Source: Oscillospiraceae bacterium
Lineage (GTDB): Bacteria; Bacillota; Clostridia; Oscillospirales; Ruminococcaceae
Reading direction: 5' to 3'
Assembly: GCA_031284525.1 (NCBI GenBank)
Contig: JAISZR010000003.1
Span: 161,388 to 225,387, forward strand
DNA: 64,000 bases
Part shown: positions 50,350 through 61,682 of the stretch, in pieces
Layout: every line of letters begins with the position of its first letter
How positions within the stretch are numbered: position 1 is the first letter of the stretch
Program-made: the position numbers and the translations under genes
Notes under the pieces: generated by a model
What the model was told of the DNA's origin: nothing
The model's database searches: none
What the model saw: the letters and a program-made list of their open reading frames with translations, nothing else

Positions 50350-51459
50350 GTGCTTCAATTTGATGACCTGTGGCAGCGATATGTTAGGGCCAACCTGCAG
50401 ATAGTTGAGCTTGATAGCTATCTCAACCATGAAAAGCTAAAGGAAACCCTTAAAGAGAAGGAATCGCTAATCTCGGCTTCTGGGTTTTGGGAAGATAAGG
50501 ATACCTCGAAAAAAGTTCTCTTGGAGGTTAAAACCACAAAATCTAAGATAGATCGCTTCGAAGGGTTGAAAGAAGCAAGTGACGAAATTGAGATTATGTT
50601 TGAACTTGCCAAAGAAGACCCAAACGAAGAAACTTTGGGTGAAATTTTTTCGAAATTGGTCTCATTCGAAAAGGATTTGAGTGCATTTAAGCTCGAAACC
50701 CTATTGACTGGCAAATATGATTTGAACAACGCGATTTTGACTTTTCACGCGGGTGCCGGTGGCACAGAATCTGAGGACTGGGTTCAGATGCTTTACCGTA
50801 TGTATTCCATGTGGTGTTCTGACCACAAATTCAAAGTTAAGGTTTTAGATTGCCTTGCCGGTGATGAATGTGGAATAAAGAGTATTTCTATTCTTGTTCA
50901 GGGAATGAATGCTTATGGTTTTTTAAAGGCGGAGATGGGTGTTCATCGCCTTGTTAGGATTTCTCCCTTCGATTCGTCTGGCAGGCGCCACACGTCATTT
51001 GCGTCGCTTGAGACATTACCGGAATTGGACGAGGATTGTGAAATTAAAATAGACGAGAAAGACATAAAGGTGAGTACGTTTAGAGCCAGTGGGGCGGGTG
51101 GACAGCATGTGAATAAAACCGATTCGGCGGTTAGAATTACTCATCTCAAAACTGGGATTGTTACTTCTTGCCAAAATGAACGTAGTCAACATCAAAACAA
51201 AGAAGTTGCGATGAAAATGCTCATTTCGAAGCTTGTAAAAATCAAGGAAAAGGAACACCTCGAACGTATCGAAGATATCAAAGGGAATCAAGCGGAAATA
51301 GCGTGGGGTTCGCAAATTAGATCGTATGTGTTTATGCCGTATACTTTGGTTAAAGATCACAGAACGGGGTTCGAAACTGGCAATATTGCGGCTGTTATGA
51401 ATGGTGACTTGGATGGTTTTATAATGGAATATCTGAAGAAATTTGGTTCTGGTGAATAA
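50350..51459 (+). CDS. prfB: Peptide chain release factor 2
   Basis: 369 residues. HAGAGGTESEDWVQMLYRMY, the SPFD anticodon-like motif (RISPFDSSGRRHTSF) and the GGQ loop (FRASGAGGQHVNKTDSAVRITH, split). It recognises UGA and UAA. The frame is continuous: the in-frame UGA and CTTTGA slippery site of autoregulated prfB genes are absent (DSYLNHEKLKE is uninterrupted). GTG 50350 or TTG 50347 follow GAGGTGGAGG. Confidence 0.96.
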   Translation: MLQFDDLWQRYVRANLQIVELDSYLNHEKLKETLKEKESLISASGFWEDKDTSKKVLLEVKTTKSKIDRFEGLKEASDEIEIMFELAKEDPNEETLGEIFSKLVSFEKDLSAFKLETLLTGKYDLNNAILTFHAGAGGTESEDWVQMLYRMYSMWCSDHKFKVKVLDCLAGDECGIKSISILVQGMNAYGFLKAEMGVHRLVRISPFDSSGRRHTSFASLETLPELDEDCEIKIDEKDIKVSTFRASGAGGQHVNKTDSAVRITHLKTGIVTSCQNERSQHQNKEVAMKMLISKLVKIKEKEHLERIEDIKGNQAEIAWGSQIRSYVFMPYTLVKDHRTGFETGNIAAVMNGDLDGFIMEYLKKFGSGE

Positions 51460-51523
51460 AGGGCTATTCGGGATGAAAGGCAACTGTGAGTCTTTAGTTA
51501 TTTGCAGGAGGGTGAATTCGAAT

Positions 51524-52405
51524 TTGAGTAAGTTCGTGGGTCAGAAATGTCAGTTGTGCAAGGAAGAGCTGCAGTCTGAAGCTGTTGTTGTTGCGTGCCC
51601 TGAATGTGGGGCGCCTTATCACAAAGAGTGTTTTTCGCGTGAAGAGCGATGTGTTTATGAAGAGCAGCATGGCACGGAGGACTGTTTTTCTTCGGAGGTA
51701 GTAGGTACCTTGGATGTGCAGATTTGTGGCAATTGTGGGAAGCAAAATGGCTGTTCTGATGAGGTTTGTGTTTTTTGCGGGAAGCCGCTCAAACAAGTTA
51801 GGGAAGAATCTAATGCTTTCAAAAAGGGAACGGTGAGTTTGTCCGATGAGGAAAATAAATGGGCAATTGAAGCTTTTGTTGGCCCAAACATGGGATATTA
51901 TGAGAATGCTTTTCGAAAGCAGTACAAATTTAATTTTTTGGCGTTTTTTTTCCCAATTTTCTTTTTCTTTTACCGCAAAATGTATATGATCGGTTTGTTC
52001 TTCGCGGCGGGTTTGTTTGCAATATTTTATGAGGGGTGCAGCCAATTAAAGTCACTTTATCTACTTCTGTCTAGCAAGGGGTTGCTTGACATTGTTAGTT
52101 CCGCGCATTTGAACGCTCTCGAATCCAGAGATTTTCTGATTAAAAATCAAATTCCCTTTGATGAGCTGGCAGGGCGTGTGCAGTTTGTGCTTTTTATGCT
52201 GCTTTTTGTGAAATTTTTAGCTGGGTTTTTCGCGAATAATATTTACAAGATGCACGTTTTGAATGGGGTCAAAAAGTGCAGGGCGGTTTGTTTCGAACAT
52301 TTTGAAAAGATGTTGCCTGTTGTGGGAGGCACCAGTTTGCTATCGGCTGTTTGGGCATTAATGGGTTTCCTTGCGCTTTTTTGGGCCTTTTCCCCTTTTC
52401 CCTGA
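51524..52405 (+). CDS. Zinc-ribbon/RING-like membrane protein (DUF2628-like)
   Basis: 293 residues from TTG 51524 (AGGAGGG upstream). N-terminal zinc modules: CQLCKEELQSEAVVVACPECGAPYHKECF and CGNCGKQNGCSDEVCVFCGKPL, each cited here in part. The C-terminal half has three to four membrane helices with FRKQYKFNFLAFFFPIFFFFYRKMY, typical of DUF2628-type proteins of Clostridia. Function unknown; probably a cytoplasmic zinc module on a membrane carrier. Confidence 0.75.
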   Translation: MSKFVGQKCQLCKEELQSEAVVVACPECGAPYHKECFSREERCVYEEQHGTEDCFSSEVVGTLDVQICGNCGKQNGCSDEVCVFCGKPLKQVREESNAFKKGTVSLSDEENKWAIEAFVGPNMGYYENAFRKQYKFNFLAFFFPIFFFFYRKMYMIGLFFAAGLFAIFYEGCSQLKSLYLLLSSKGLLDIVSSAHLNALESRDFLIKNQIPFDELAGRVQFVLFMLLFVKFLAGFFANNIYKMHVLNGVKKCRAVCFEHFEKMLPVVGGTSLLSAVWALMGFLALFWAFSPFP

Positions 52406-52445
52406 TTAAGGTGCTGCCCAACCATTGAGGTTGCGTTTTTAAAAC

Positions 52446-52474
52446 TTGTAAAATTGGGATTTTTCTGCTATAAT
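52446..52474 (+). promoter_or_regulatory. Promoter of the sortase-like gene
   Basis: TTGTAA (52446-52451), 17-bp spacer, TGC then perfect TATAAT (52469-52474). Confidence 0.75.
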
Positions 52475-52523
52475 ACCGGGGGTGTTCTCGGGGAATGGCA
52501 GTTTTGCGAAAGAGGTTATGTCT

Positions 52524-53630
52524 ATGTTGACTGGCACAAAGAAAAAAATGGTTTTTATCTTGGCGAGTGTCCTTCTCGCGCTAAGTTTATCCGGCGGTTG
52601 CCCGTTTCGTAAGAACGAGAAGGAAGAAGTGGTGACGGCGGTAGAGGATACGGAGCTGAAAGAAGACATGATAGCGCGTCCGGTTTTGCAGCCAAAATTA
52701 AAGGCAGCTCGCGAGAAATACCCAGATGCAGCTGCGTGGATTTATATTCCGGGGACAAATATTGATTACCCAGTTATGAAAAGTGAAAAAAACTATTCTT
52801 CTTCCGTTGATAACGGGAGGGTCCCTTTTTATCATCGGCATGCCGAAGATGGCTCGTATCGTGTGTCGGGCAGTATTTATGCTTTGCACGAGTGCGATTT
52901 GGCTTCACGCAAGACTTTGTCGCGAAATACGGTTGTTGCGGGGCACAATATGGAGGACGGGACGAGTAAAGACGATAACGTACGGCTTGCCCAACTTGAG
53001 AAATTTTATGACATAAACTTCGCGTATGAGCACCCGTATATATTCCTTTCGATTCCCGATGAAGACTTGGTGTTCGAAATATTTGCCGTTTACATTACAG
53101 ATGTTCCGTACAGGGGGTATGGGGCTCCCGGGTTTTTTTATTATCTTTCTGATTTCCCGGATGAAACGCCGAAGAATCCGAAAGATAGGGTGTATCCCAA
53201 GGGCGGAGATGGTTCAATCCCGGTGGTCATTGATGAGAAATATGGGGTGAGCTGGATCCAAAATATTGCTCGTGAGGCAAAATTGAGGTCGCTTTATAAC
53301 TACGAGGTTAGTGTGGGCAAGAATAGCAAAGTGCTTACCGTGACGACCTGTACGTATAAATATGGCAAAACAGGTTCTCCGAACTGTAAGAGTATTGAGT
53401 TTGTTGTTCAAGGGAAGTTGCTTCCAGCTTCAAAGAAACTCTATGACAAAGCGCAGTTTTTTTCCCGGAACGAGAATCCAAAGCCTCCTCAGGGTTTGCC
53501 GAATCCCAATGTTGACTATGTTTATAGGGCCGAGGGAGAGTTGCCTGAAGAAATTGAGGCACAGAGTGACAAGGAGCTGGAAGGAGAGAGTGGTGAAATT
53601 GGCAAGGAAAGTGATGGCAAAGAAGATTAA
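52524..53630 (+). CDS. Class B-like sortase domain lipoprotein, active-site Arg apparently missing
   Basis: 368 residues from ATG 52524. Signal KKKMVFILASVLLALSLSGGC suggests lipid anchoring. The sortase barrel has AWIYIPGTNIDYPVM, VVAGHNMEDG (catalytic His), and LTVTTCTYKYGK (catalytic Cys). The strand with the third catalytic residue, normally R in RxVVxxK, reads IEFVVQGKL, so Arg is replaced by Glu. The C-terminus is a long acidic tail (EEIEAQSDKELEGESGE), unusual for sortases. It may have altered or no transpeptidase activity, or another Arg may serve. Confidence 0.8.
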   Translation: MLTGTKKKMVFILASVLLALSLSGGCPFRKNEKEEVVTAVEDTELKEDMIARPVLQPKLKAAREKYPDAAAWIYIPGTNIDYPVMKSEKNYSSSVDNGRVPFYHRHAEDGSYRVSGSIYALHECDLASRKTLSRNTVVAGHNMEDGTSKDDNVRLAQLEKFYDINFAYEHPYIFLSIPDEDLVFEIFAVYITDVPYRGYGAPGFFYYLSDFPDETPKNPKDRVYPKGGDGSIPVVIDEKYGVSWIQNIAREAKLRSLYNYEVSVGKNSKVLTVTTCTYKYGKTGSPNCKSIEFVVQGKLLPASKKLYDKAQFFSRNENPKPPQGLPNPNVDYVYRAEGELPEEIEAQSDKELEGESGEIGKESDGKED

Positions 53631-53686
53631 GGCGTAGTTTTGAGTTTTTAAGGCGTTAGGGTTTGTGAAATTGGTTTTGGTGGTGG

Positions 53687-54079
53687 ATGTGTGTGGTAAG
53701 GGAAATCTTGGCGAGGACAAAATCTGATCTCATCAGGTTATCTTTGTTTCTTTTGTCGTTTGATGTTGTTTTTTGTCTGGGCTCGTTTTTCATCGGGCGT
53801 TTTACAATTTCGATTTTTGTAAGTGTTTTTCTTGGCAGTATTTGCTCATTTTTAAATTTTGTTTTTTTGAATGTTGCGGTGTATAGAGCCATGGAAATGG
53901 GAGTGGTTGATGCTAAGAGTTGCGTGCGGCGTAGTTATGCGGCGAGGTATCTGTTACTCGCTTCAGCTTCGATTCTGCTTTCGCAGCTCAAATTTTTTAG
54001 TTTTGTGGTGTTCTTTTTACCCATGTTCATTCCCGAATTCTACCTTTTGTTCTTTGCATTAACCCAAAAGAGGAGGTGA
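53687..54079 (+). CDS. atpI: AtpI-like protein (ATP synthase assembly)
   Basis: 130 residues with four hydrophobic helices (LIRLSLFLLSFDVVFCLGSFF; ISIFVSVFLGSICSFLNFVFL split; LLLASASILLSQL; FVVFFLPMFIPEFYLLFFAL). Position before atpB and topology fit AtpI, which helps assemble the c-ring. Sequence similarity in this family is low. Confidence 0.7.
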   Translation: MCVVREILARTKSDLIRLSLFLLSFDVVFCLGSFFIGRFTISIFVSVFLGSICSFLNFVFLNVAVYRAMEMGVVDAKSCVRRSYAARYLLLASASILLSQLKFFSFVVFFLPMFIPEFYLLFFALTQKRR

Positions 54080-54085
54080 CTTACT

Positions 54086-54805
54086 GTGGAGATTGCTGGT
54101 GCCAAAGTTCTTTTTGAAATCCCGATATTGGGCGGCATCCGAATTACCGAAACAACGGTTGTGGGGTGGGGGGTTCTTGTTTTTTTGGTCGTTTTGGTAA
54201 GATTTTTCACAAGCCGTATTGAAAAGATCCCAAAAGGGAAGCAAGTTTTAGCGGAGATGTATGTGAATTTTATTTATGGCCAAGTTGAGTCCGTTGCGGG
54301 TAAGAGGGCTTTGAAGATTGCTCCTTACGTCGGCACTATATTTTTGGTGTCGATTACCAGCAGCCTCAGTGCACTGGTTGGAGTGCGGCCGCCGACGGTT
54401 GACATAAACACGACCGCTGCGTGGAGTTTGGTGACTTTTGGTCTGATCGCGGCAACAAAGATTAAGGCCCACGGTTTTTTTGGGCATCTGAAAGAGTACC
54501 TTAACCCTCTTAACATCATTGATGTGCTTGCTTTGCCAGTCTCGATGGCCCTCAGGCATTTCAGTAATATTTTGTCCGGGTACATCTTGATGGAGTTGAT
54601 TGGCGCTCTTTTGGCTTTTTGTAGCTCGAAGCTTTTTGGTGTTTTGGGAAGTTATTTCCCTGTTTTAAAAATTGGGATCCCTGCGGCTTTTTCCGTTTAT
54701 TTCGACCTTTTTGGGAGTTTCATCCAGGCGTTCGTTTTCATAATGCTTACAATGGTATTTGTTGGTATGGCAAGCGAGAAGGATGAAGAGCATAAAAATA
54801 TTTAA
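54086..54805 (+). CDS. atpB: ATP synthase F0 subunit a
   Basis: 239 residues, membrane helices throughout. MALRHFSNILSGYILMELI contains the essential Arg of the ion half-channel, and DLFGSFIQAFVFIMLTMVFVG is the last helix with the conserved Gln. GTG 54086 has AGGAGG eight bases upstream. Subunit a passes ions to the c-ring; see atpE for the ion type. Confidence 0.95.
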   Translation: MEIAGAKVLFEIPILGGIRITETTVVGWGVLVFLVVLVRFFTSRIEKIPKGKQVLAEMYVNFIYGQVESVAGKRALKIAPYVGTIFLVSITSSLSALVGVRPPTVDINTTAAWSLVTFGLIAATKIKAHGFFGHLKEYLNPLNIIDVLALPVSMALRHFSNILSGYILMELIGALLAFCSSKLFGVLGSYFPVLKIGIPAAFSVYFDLFGSFIQAFVFIMLTMVFVGMASEKDEEHKNI

Positions 54806-55093
<288 letters not shown>

Positions 55094-55140
55094 TTGTTTA
55101 GCCATTTTGTTTGTGATTTTGGAGAGAGGGAGGTTTAAAT

Positions 55141-55644
55141 TTGAACGAGCCATTGATCGGTTTTAGAGTTCCTGAAATTTGTTTTGCTTGGATTAATTTG
55201 TTTGTTTTTTTTCTTGTGGTAAAGAAATATTGTTTTAAGCCGATTAAAGCCGTAATAGATCGTAGGGCGGCAGAAATTCGCGGCACTTATGCCAAAGCGG
55301 AGGCGGCAAATGAAAAAGCAAAAAGGCTGGAGGAGGAATATATTCAAAAGTTAGCTGCTGCGAAATTTGAAGCTGCTCAGATAATAAGTGTGGCAACTGC
55401 AACTTCCGAAGCGAAGGCAGAGACTATAATAGAACAGGCAAAACAAAAGGCCATGCAAATTCTTGAAAAAGCTCAGTTGCAGATTAAGAAAGAAAAGGAT
55501 GACTCGCTGCGTGAGGTTTTTGACGAAGTTGCAGATGTTGTTTTAATTACGGCTTCCAAATTGCTCGAAAAAGAAATGAGCATTGAGGACCACCGGGAAG
55601 TTATAGACAAGGTTTTGATGGAGATAGGCGCGGGGGTTAAATAG
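55141..55644 (+). CDS. atpF: ATP synthase F0 subunit b
   Basis: 167 residues. N-terminal membrane helix (CFAWINLFVFFLVVKKY) then a long charged helix with heptads (RAAEIRGTYAKAEAANEKAKR and on to KEKDDSLREVFDEVADVVL). Peripheral stalk. TTG 55141 follows GGAGAGAGGGAGG. Confidence 0.93.
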   Translation: MNEPLIGFRVPEICFAWINLFVFFLVVKKYCFKPIKAVIDRRAAEIRGTYAKAEAANEKAKRLEEEYIQKLAAAKFEAAQIISVATATSEAKAETIIEQAKQKAMQILEKAQLQIKKEKDDSLREVFDEVADVVLITASKLLEKEMSIEDHREVIDKVLMEIGAGVK

Positions 55645-55658
55645 GGAGCGGGTACAAG

Positions 55659-56189
55659 ATGGAAAGTTTATTGTTCAGTCGGTATGCTGAGGCAGTGTTT
55701 GAAGTGGCGAAAACCCAGGATCTGGACGAGATTCGCTCACAGCTTGAGTTTTTGAATAAAGTTTTGAAGGACAAAGAAATTATGGATTTTTTTGTCAGCT
55801 TTTCTGTCCCGAGGCAAGAAAAGTTAAAGGTTATTGACGAGATTTTTAAGGATTTCGATTCGGTTGTTGTTGGGTTTTTTAAACTTCTCATCGAAAAATT
55901 GCATGTTAAGTTTTTCGAAAGGGTTTGGCTCAAGTTTAAGGCTTTTTATAATGATTTTAGGGGAATTGAAGATGTGCAGGTTTTTTCTGTTGTTAAATTG
56001 ACTGAGGAGCAACTACAAAGTGTTAAAGGGTTGCTTGAAAAAAAGATCAAAAAAACGGTTGAGATTGAAAATTTGCTTGATGGGACTTTAGTAGGTGGGC
56101 TCGTCTTTAAGTATGGCGGCAAGACATTTGATGCAAGTTTGGTAGGGAATTTGCGTAAGTTGAAGTTGCAGGTGGCACAAATGAAGTGA
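55659..56189 (+). CDS. atpH: ATP synthase F1 subunit delta
   Basis: 176 residues. SRYAEAVFEVAKTQDLDEIR (N-terminal six-helix domain binding the alpha N-termini) and the C-terminal domain VFSVVKLTEEQLQSVKGLLE, DGTLVGGLVFKYGGKTFDASL. The C-terminal part is repeated in the next ORF. Confidence 0.94.
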   Translation: MESLLFSRYAEAVFEVAKTQDLDEIRSQLEFLNKVLKDKEIMDFFVSFSVPRQEKLKVIDEIFKDFDSVVVGFFKLLIEKLHVKFFERVWLKFKAFYNDFRGIEDVQVFSVVKLTEEQLQSVKGLLEKKIKKTVEIENLLDGTLVGGLVFKYGGKTFDASLVGNLRKLKLQVAQMK

Positions 56190-56326
56190 ACGGGGATATT
56201 CGTAGCAAAAAATTGTAGATGTGATCGTGGGGTTGGCTTTGCCAACAATCAGAAAACTTTCCGGATCTATACTGAGAAATGGTTTTGTAACATATTATCT
56301 ATTTGTTTTGCATGAGAGGAATACGG
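56190..56326. other. Spacer between atpH and the alpha/delta hybrid ORF
   Basis: 137 bp. GTTGGC/GCCAAC (56231-56245 area) forms a small hairpin with loop TTT. No T-run follows. The only sizeable gap inside the operon, consistent with a later insertion or duplication. Confidence 0.4.
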
Positions 56327-56632
56327 GTGAAATGGATGTCGCTTAAGCCTTGTGAAACGGTCAGAGTCATTAAAAGGCAGATCATAAAATATTCCGGGAA
56401 AATCGAGGAAGTGCAAGTATTTTCGGCCGTTAGGTTGACTGACGTGCAACTGCAAAAAGTTAAAAAGATGCTCGAAGATGAGCTTGAAAAATCTGTTGAA
56501 GTCGAGAATCTGATTGATGAATCTTTGATCAGTGGAGTTGTTTTGAGATATGGGAATAATTTGCTTGACGCAAGCTTTGGAAGTTGTTTGAAGAATTTGA
56601 GGTCACGGATGAGCGAAACAAATCCGGGTTGA
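56327..56632 (+). CDS. Alpha N-terminus / delta C-terminal-domain hybrid protein in the atp operon
   Basis: 101 residues from GTG 56327 (AGAGGA upstream). Residues 10-33 ([20 protein letters not shown]) align with AtpA residues 6-27 ([20 protein letters not shown]). Residues 32-95 ([40 protein letters not shown]) align with the AtpH C-terminal domain (VFSVVKLTEEQLQSVKGLLE; DGTLVGGLVFKYGGKTFDAS). So it joins the delta-binding peptide of alpha to the b-binding domain of delta. The frame is intact, with ribosome-binding site and spacing of 22 bp to atpA. Function unknown; it could compete with or modify the peripheral stalk. A relic of duplication is possible, but similarity has drifted while the frame stayed open. 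Confidence 0.75.
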   Translation: MKWMSLKPCETVRVIKRQIIKYSGKIEEVQVFSAVRLTDVQLQKVKKMLEDELEKSVEVENLIDESLISGVVLRYGNNLLDASFGSCLKNLRSRMSETNPG

Positions 56633-56654
56633 TTGGGGAGGTGGAGCTAAGGGG

Positions 56655-58160
56655 ATGCAATTTGAACCTGAAGAAATAACCAAAGTCATTAAGGATCAGA
56701 TAAAAAATTATTCAAATAAAATTGAGTTGGTAGATGTTGGAAGCGTCATAAGTGTTGGTGACGGGATCGTCAACGTTTACGGTTTGGATGATTGTATGTC
56801 CGGCGAGTTATTGGAGTTTGAGGATGGCACCAAAGCAATGGCGTTGAGTTTGGAAGAGGATGTTATTGGGGCCGTTGCTCTTGGGTCTTGTAATAATGTT
56901 AAAGAGGGCTCTGGTGCCAAGCGTACGGGTAAAGTTGTTTCTGTTCCTGTTGGTGAGGAACTGATTGGTCGTGTTGTTAATGCCCTTGGGGAGCCGATTG
57001 ACAGTAGGTCCCCGATTGGTGCAAGTGAATTCAGGCCCATTGAGTGTGATGCACCTGGGATAGTTGCGCGGAACCAAGTTGACACACCGTTGGAAACAGG
57101 GATTAAAGCGATCGATTCGATGATCCCGATCGGGAAGGGGCAAAGAGAACTCATTATTGGAGACAGGCAGACGGGGAAGACGACAATAGCAATAGACACA
57201 ATTATGAACCAAAAGGGGAAAAATGTTATATGCGTTTATGTCGCGATTGGACAGAAGAATTCAACAGTGGCACAGGTTGTTGAAACACTCCGGGTTAATG
57301 GTGCAATGGATTTCACTATTGTTGTTAGTGCAACCGCTTCGGATTCCAGTGCACTGCAATATATTGCTCCATACACAGGGTGTACCATTGGTGAATATTT
57401 CATGAATGCCGGAAGAGATGTTTTGTGTGTTTATGATGATCTTTCCAAACATGCAGTTGCATACAGGGCAATCTCGTTATTGCTCAGAAAACCGCCGGGC
57501 AGAGAGGCGTATCCTGGGGATGTTTTTTATCTTCACTCAAGGTTGCTTGAGCGCGCGGCTAGAATGAGCGAAGAGTGTGGTGGTGGGTCCCTTAGTGCCC
57601 TGCCTATAATAGAAACGCAAGCCGGGGACATTTCGGCATATATACCCACGAATGTGATTTCTATTACAGACGGACAAATTTTCCTTGAATCTGAATTGTT
57701 TTTTTCGGGGGTTAGGCCAGCCGTTAACCCTGGGGTTTCTGTGTCACGCGTGGGTGGTCACGCGCAGATTAAAGCAATGAAAAAGCTTTCGGGGACTCTT
57801 AAGTTGCTTTATTCCCAGTTTGTGGAATTGCAGGCGTTTTCTCAATTTGGTTCTGAGCTCGATGAGAGTACAAGAAAGAAAATCGATCAAGGGCAAAGAA
57901 TTGTTGAAATTTTGAAACAAAATAGTAACAGTCCGGTGAGGATTGAATGTCAGGTCATCATCATATATGCAATAATCAATCATTTGCTAAGTGATATCGC
58001 GGTCTCTGATTTGTTACGTTTTGAGGATGGTTTGTCTAGCTATGTGATTCAAAGCCATAGCGATTTGTTGGCTTTGATTTTAGCAGATGGCTTGACTGAA
58101 GAAATTGAAGAGCAGATTAAGACAGCAATTCATGAATACAAGAACATGTTTGTAGCTTGA
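56655..58160 (+). CDS. atpA: ATP synthase F1 subunit alpha
   Basis: 501 residues. N-terminal delta-binding helix ([20 protein letters not shown]), P-loop [43 protein letters not shown], and [14 protein letters not shown] with the arginine finger. Non-catalytic nucleotide subunit. ATG 56655 with GGGAGGTGG upstream. Confidence 0.98.
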   Translation: MQFEPEEITKVIKDQIKNYSNKIELVDVGSVISVGDGIVNVYGLDDCMSGELLEFEDGTKAMALSLEEDVIGAVALGSCNNVKEGSGAKRTGKVVSVPVGEELIGRVVNALGEPIDSRSPIGASEFRPIECDAPGIVARNQVDTPLETGIKAIDSMIPIGKGQRELIIGDRQTGKTTIAIDTIMNQKGKNVICVYVAIGQKNSTVAQVVETLRVNGAMDFTIVVSATASDSSALQYIAPYTGCTIGEYFMNAGRDVLCVYDDLSKHAVAYRAISLLLRKPPGREAYPGDVFYLHSRLLERAARMSEECGGGSLSALPIIETQAGDISAYIPTNVISITDGQIFLESELFFSGVRPAVNPGVSVSRVGGHAQIKAMKKLSGTLKLLYSQFVELQAFSQFGSELDESTRKKIDQGQRIVEILKQNSNSPVRIECQVIIIYAIINHLLSDIAVSDLLRFEDGLSSYVIQSHSDLLALILADGLTEEIEEQIKTAIHEYKNMFVA

Positions 58161-58192
58161 TTTGCTTGAAAAGGGGTCTTTTGGTGGAAGTA

Positions 58193-60449
<2,257 letters not shown>

Positions 60450-60465
60450 ATGAGGACGTGTGATT

Positions 60466-60873
60466 ATGGCTGGATTTGACCTGAGGATTTTGACCCCAAC
60501 AAAGGTTGCTTTTGCCGGCGTGGCAAAGAGTGTGTCGTTTATGACAACCGAAGGGGAAGCGTGCATTTTGCGCGGGCACGAGGATTATGTCGCGCCGCTT
60601 GCGGTGGGGGCTGTGAGAATCGAAACAGAAGATGGTGAAAGAAGGCTAGGATGCTCTTCGTATGGGTTTGTCAATGTTCTGCGCGGCAATGTCAGCATTT
60701 TTTTGATAACATTTGAATTCGTGGAGGAAATTGACATTGCGCGTGCTACCGAGGGAATAGAGAAGATGAGCGCCATTATAGCTGGAGGTGCGACTGGCGA
60801 TGAACTGATGGATGCTAAGGCACGGCACGAGCGCTGCAAAATGCGCTTGAAGGTGGCTAAGCTTTCCGGTTGA
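60466..60873 (+). CDS. atpC: ATP synthase F1 subunit epsilon
   Basis: 135 residues. FDLRILTPTKVAFAGVAKSV and FMTTEGEACILRGHEDYVAPL form the N-terminal beta barrel; RATEGIEKMSAII and the last helix with AKARHERCKMRLKVAKLS form the two C-terminal helices that inhibit ATP hydrolysis. ATG 60466 follows GAGGACGTG. Confidence 0.95.
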   Translation: MAGFDLRILTPTKVAFAGVAKSVSFMTTEGEACILRGHEDYVAPLAVGAVRIETEDGERRLGCSSYGFVNVLRGNVSIFLITFEFVEEIDIARATEGIEKMSAIIAGGATGDELMDAKARHERCKMRLKVAKLSG

Positions 60874-61041
60874 GTGTGGTTTGCTAGCGGGAGTTGGCGG
60901 TTTTGCGTTGTTGCGGTGGCTCGCAGTGCAACATTTTGTGGTGGTTACGTGGCAAGTGTGGGGCAGAGTGTGGGCGTACCCGAATACTATACGAGTAAGA
61001 GAAATTGTAGTGGTTAAAGATGATTGAAGGAGTTAACGAAG

Positions 61042-61437
61042 CTGAAAAAAACAATTAAGAAGGTACTGCTGGCCGTCATTTTGTGTGTTAGTTGTGCATC
61101 AGGTGTGGTTGCCTTTGCCCGCAAAGGTACAAAGAAGCCTTGGTACTGGAATTTAACGCCAGAAGAATTTATGGAGATTAACCCATGGGGCTCCATGGAC
61201 CGCGATTATTGGTCTCATTGGTATTCTAAGCATCCTGAGAAAAAACCTGCCGGTTATGTTGTTGAGCCCGGTGTTGGTACAAATCTCGGGGCGAGGGAGT
61301 TTATAAAAAAAAATCCAGACATTCCGGAAAAGATAAAACAAAAAATGCTCGGGAAAAAGAGAAAAAGACGCCATCATGCGGGGAAAAGTAAGCACCATCG
61401 GCGGCACCATCACGGTCAGAAAGGCAAGCGGCGGTAA
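61042..61437 (+). CDS. Secreted small protein with His/Arg/Lys-rich tail
   Basis: 131 residues if it starts at CTG 61042, which has AAGGAG nine bases upstream and yields a textbook signal peptide (KKTIKKVLLAVILCVSCASGVVAFA). TTG 61024 would add six residues but has no ribosome-binding site. The mature part has WYWNLTPEEFMEINPWGSMD and DYWSHWYSKHP, rich in Trp/Tyr, and ends in a basic tail with RRHHAGKSKHHRRHHHGQKG. The tail could bind metals, nucleic acids or anionic polysaccharide. No family recognised. Confidence 0.65.
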   Translation: MKKTIKKVLLAVILCVSCASGVVAFARKGTKKPWYWNLTPEEFMEINPWGSMDRDYWSHWYSKHPEKKPAGYVVEPGVGTNLGAREFIKKNPDIPEKIKQKMLGKKRKRRHHAGKSKHHRRHHHGQKGKRR

Positions 61438-61512
61438 GAATATTGCAAACGGGCGGCCGGGTTCACCGTGCACGCGCGTTTTTTTTGTCAGAAAACTCAG
61501 AGGTAAGTAGAG

Positions 61513-61632
61513 ATGTCTGCTGGTTATGGTGATAAGTGGCGTTATTACATCGGAGACGATCAGATAATTGGCGAAGTTCAGTGTGAAGAGCCAATTGTTC
61601 CGGCGGCAAGTGTTGATACCACCGAAGGGTAG
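61513..61632 (+). CDS. Possible 39-residue acidic small protein
   Basis: ATG 61513 with AGAGGT eight bases upstream; product begins MSAGYGDKWRYYIGDDQIIG and ends ASVDTTEG. Acidic, one Cys, no membrane helix. Only ribosome-binding site and codon look support it. Confidence 0.3.
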   Translation: MSAGYGDKWRYYIGDDQIIGEVQCEEPIVPAASVDTTEG

Positions 61633-61676
61633 GGGGTGTGCAGTGCTTCGTGGTCATGCCAACACATAACTTTTGG

Positions 61677-61682
61677 TATACT
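61677..61682 (+). promoter_or_regulatory. Extended -10 upstream of the GC-rich secreted protein
   Basis: TGG then TATACT (61677-61682). I find no good -35 at the right distance. It would give a leader of about 160 nt for the gene at 61853. Confidence 0.4.

Noticed and set aside
61677..61682. Full two-box promoter before the large secreted gene
   Set aside because: The -10 is good but no -35 at 16-18 bp; listed only as an extended -10.
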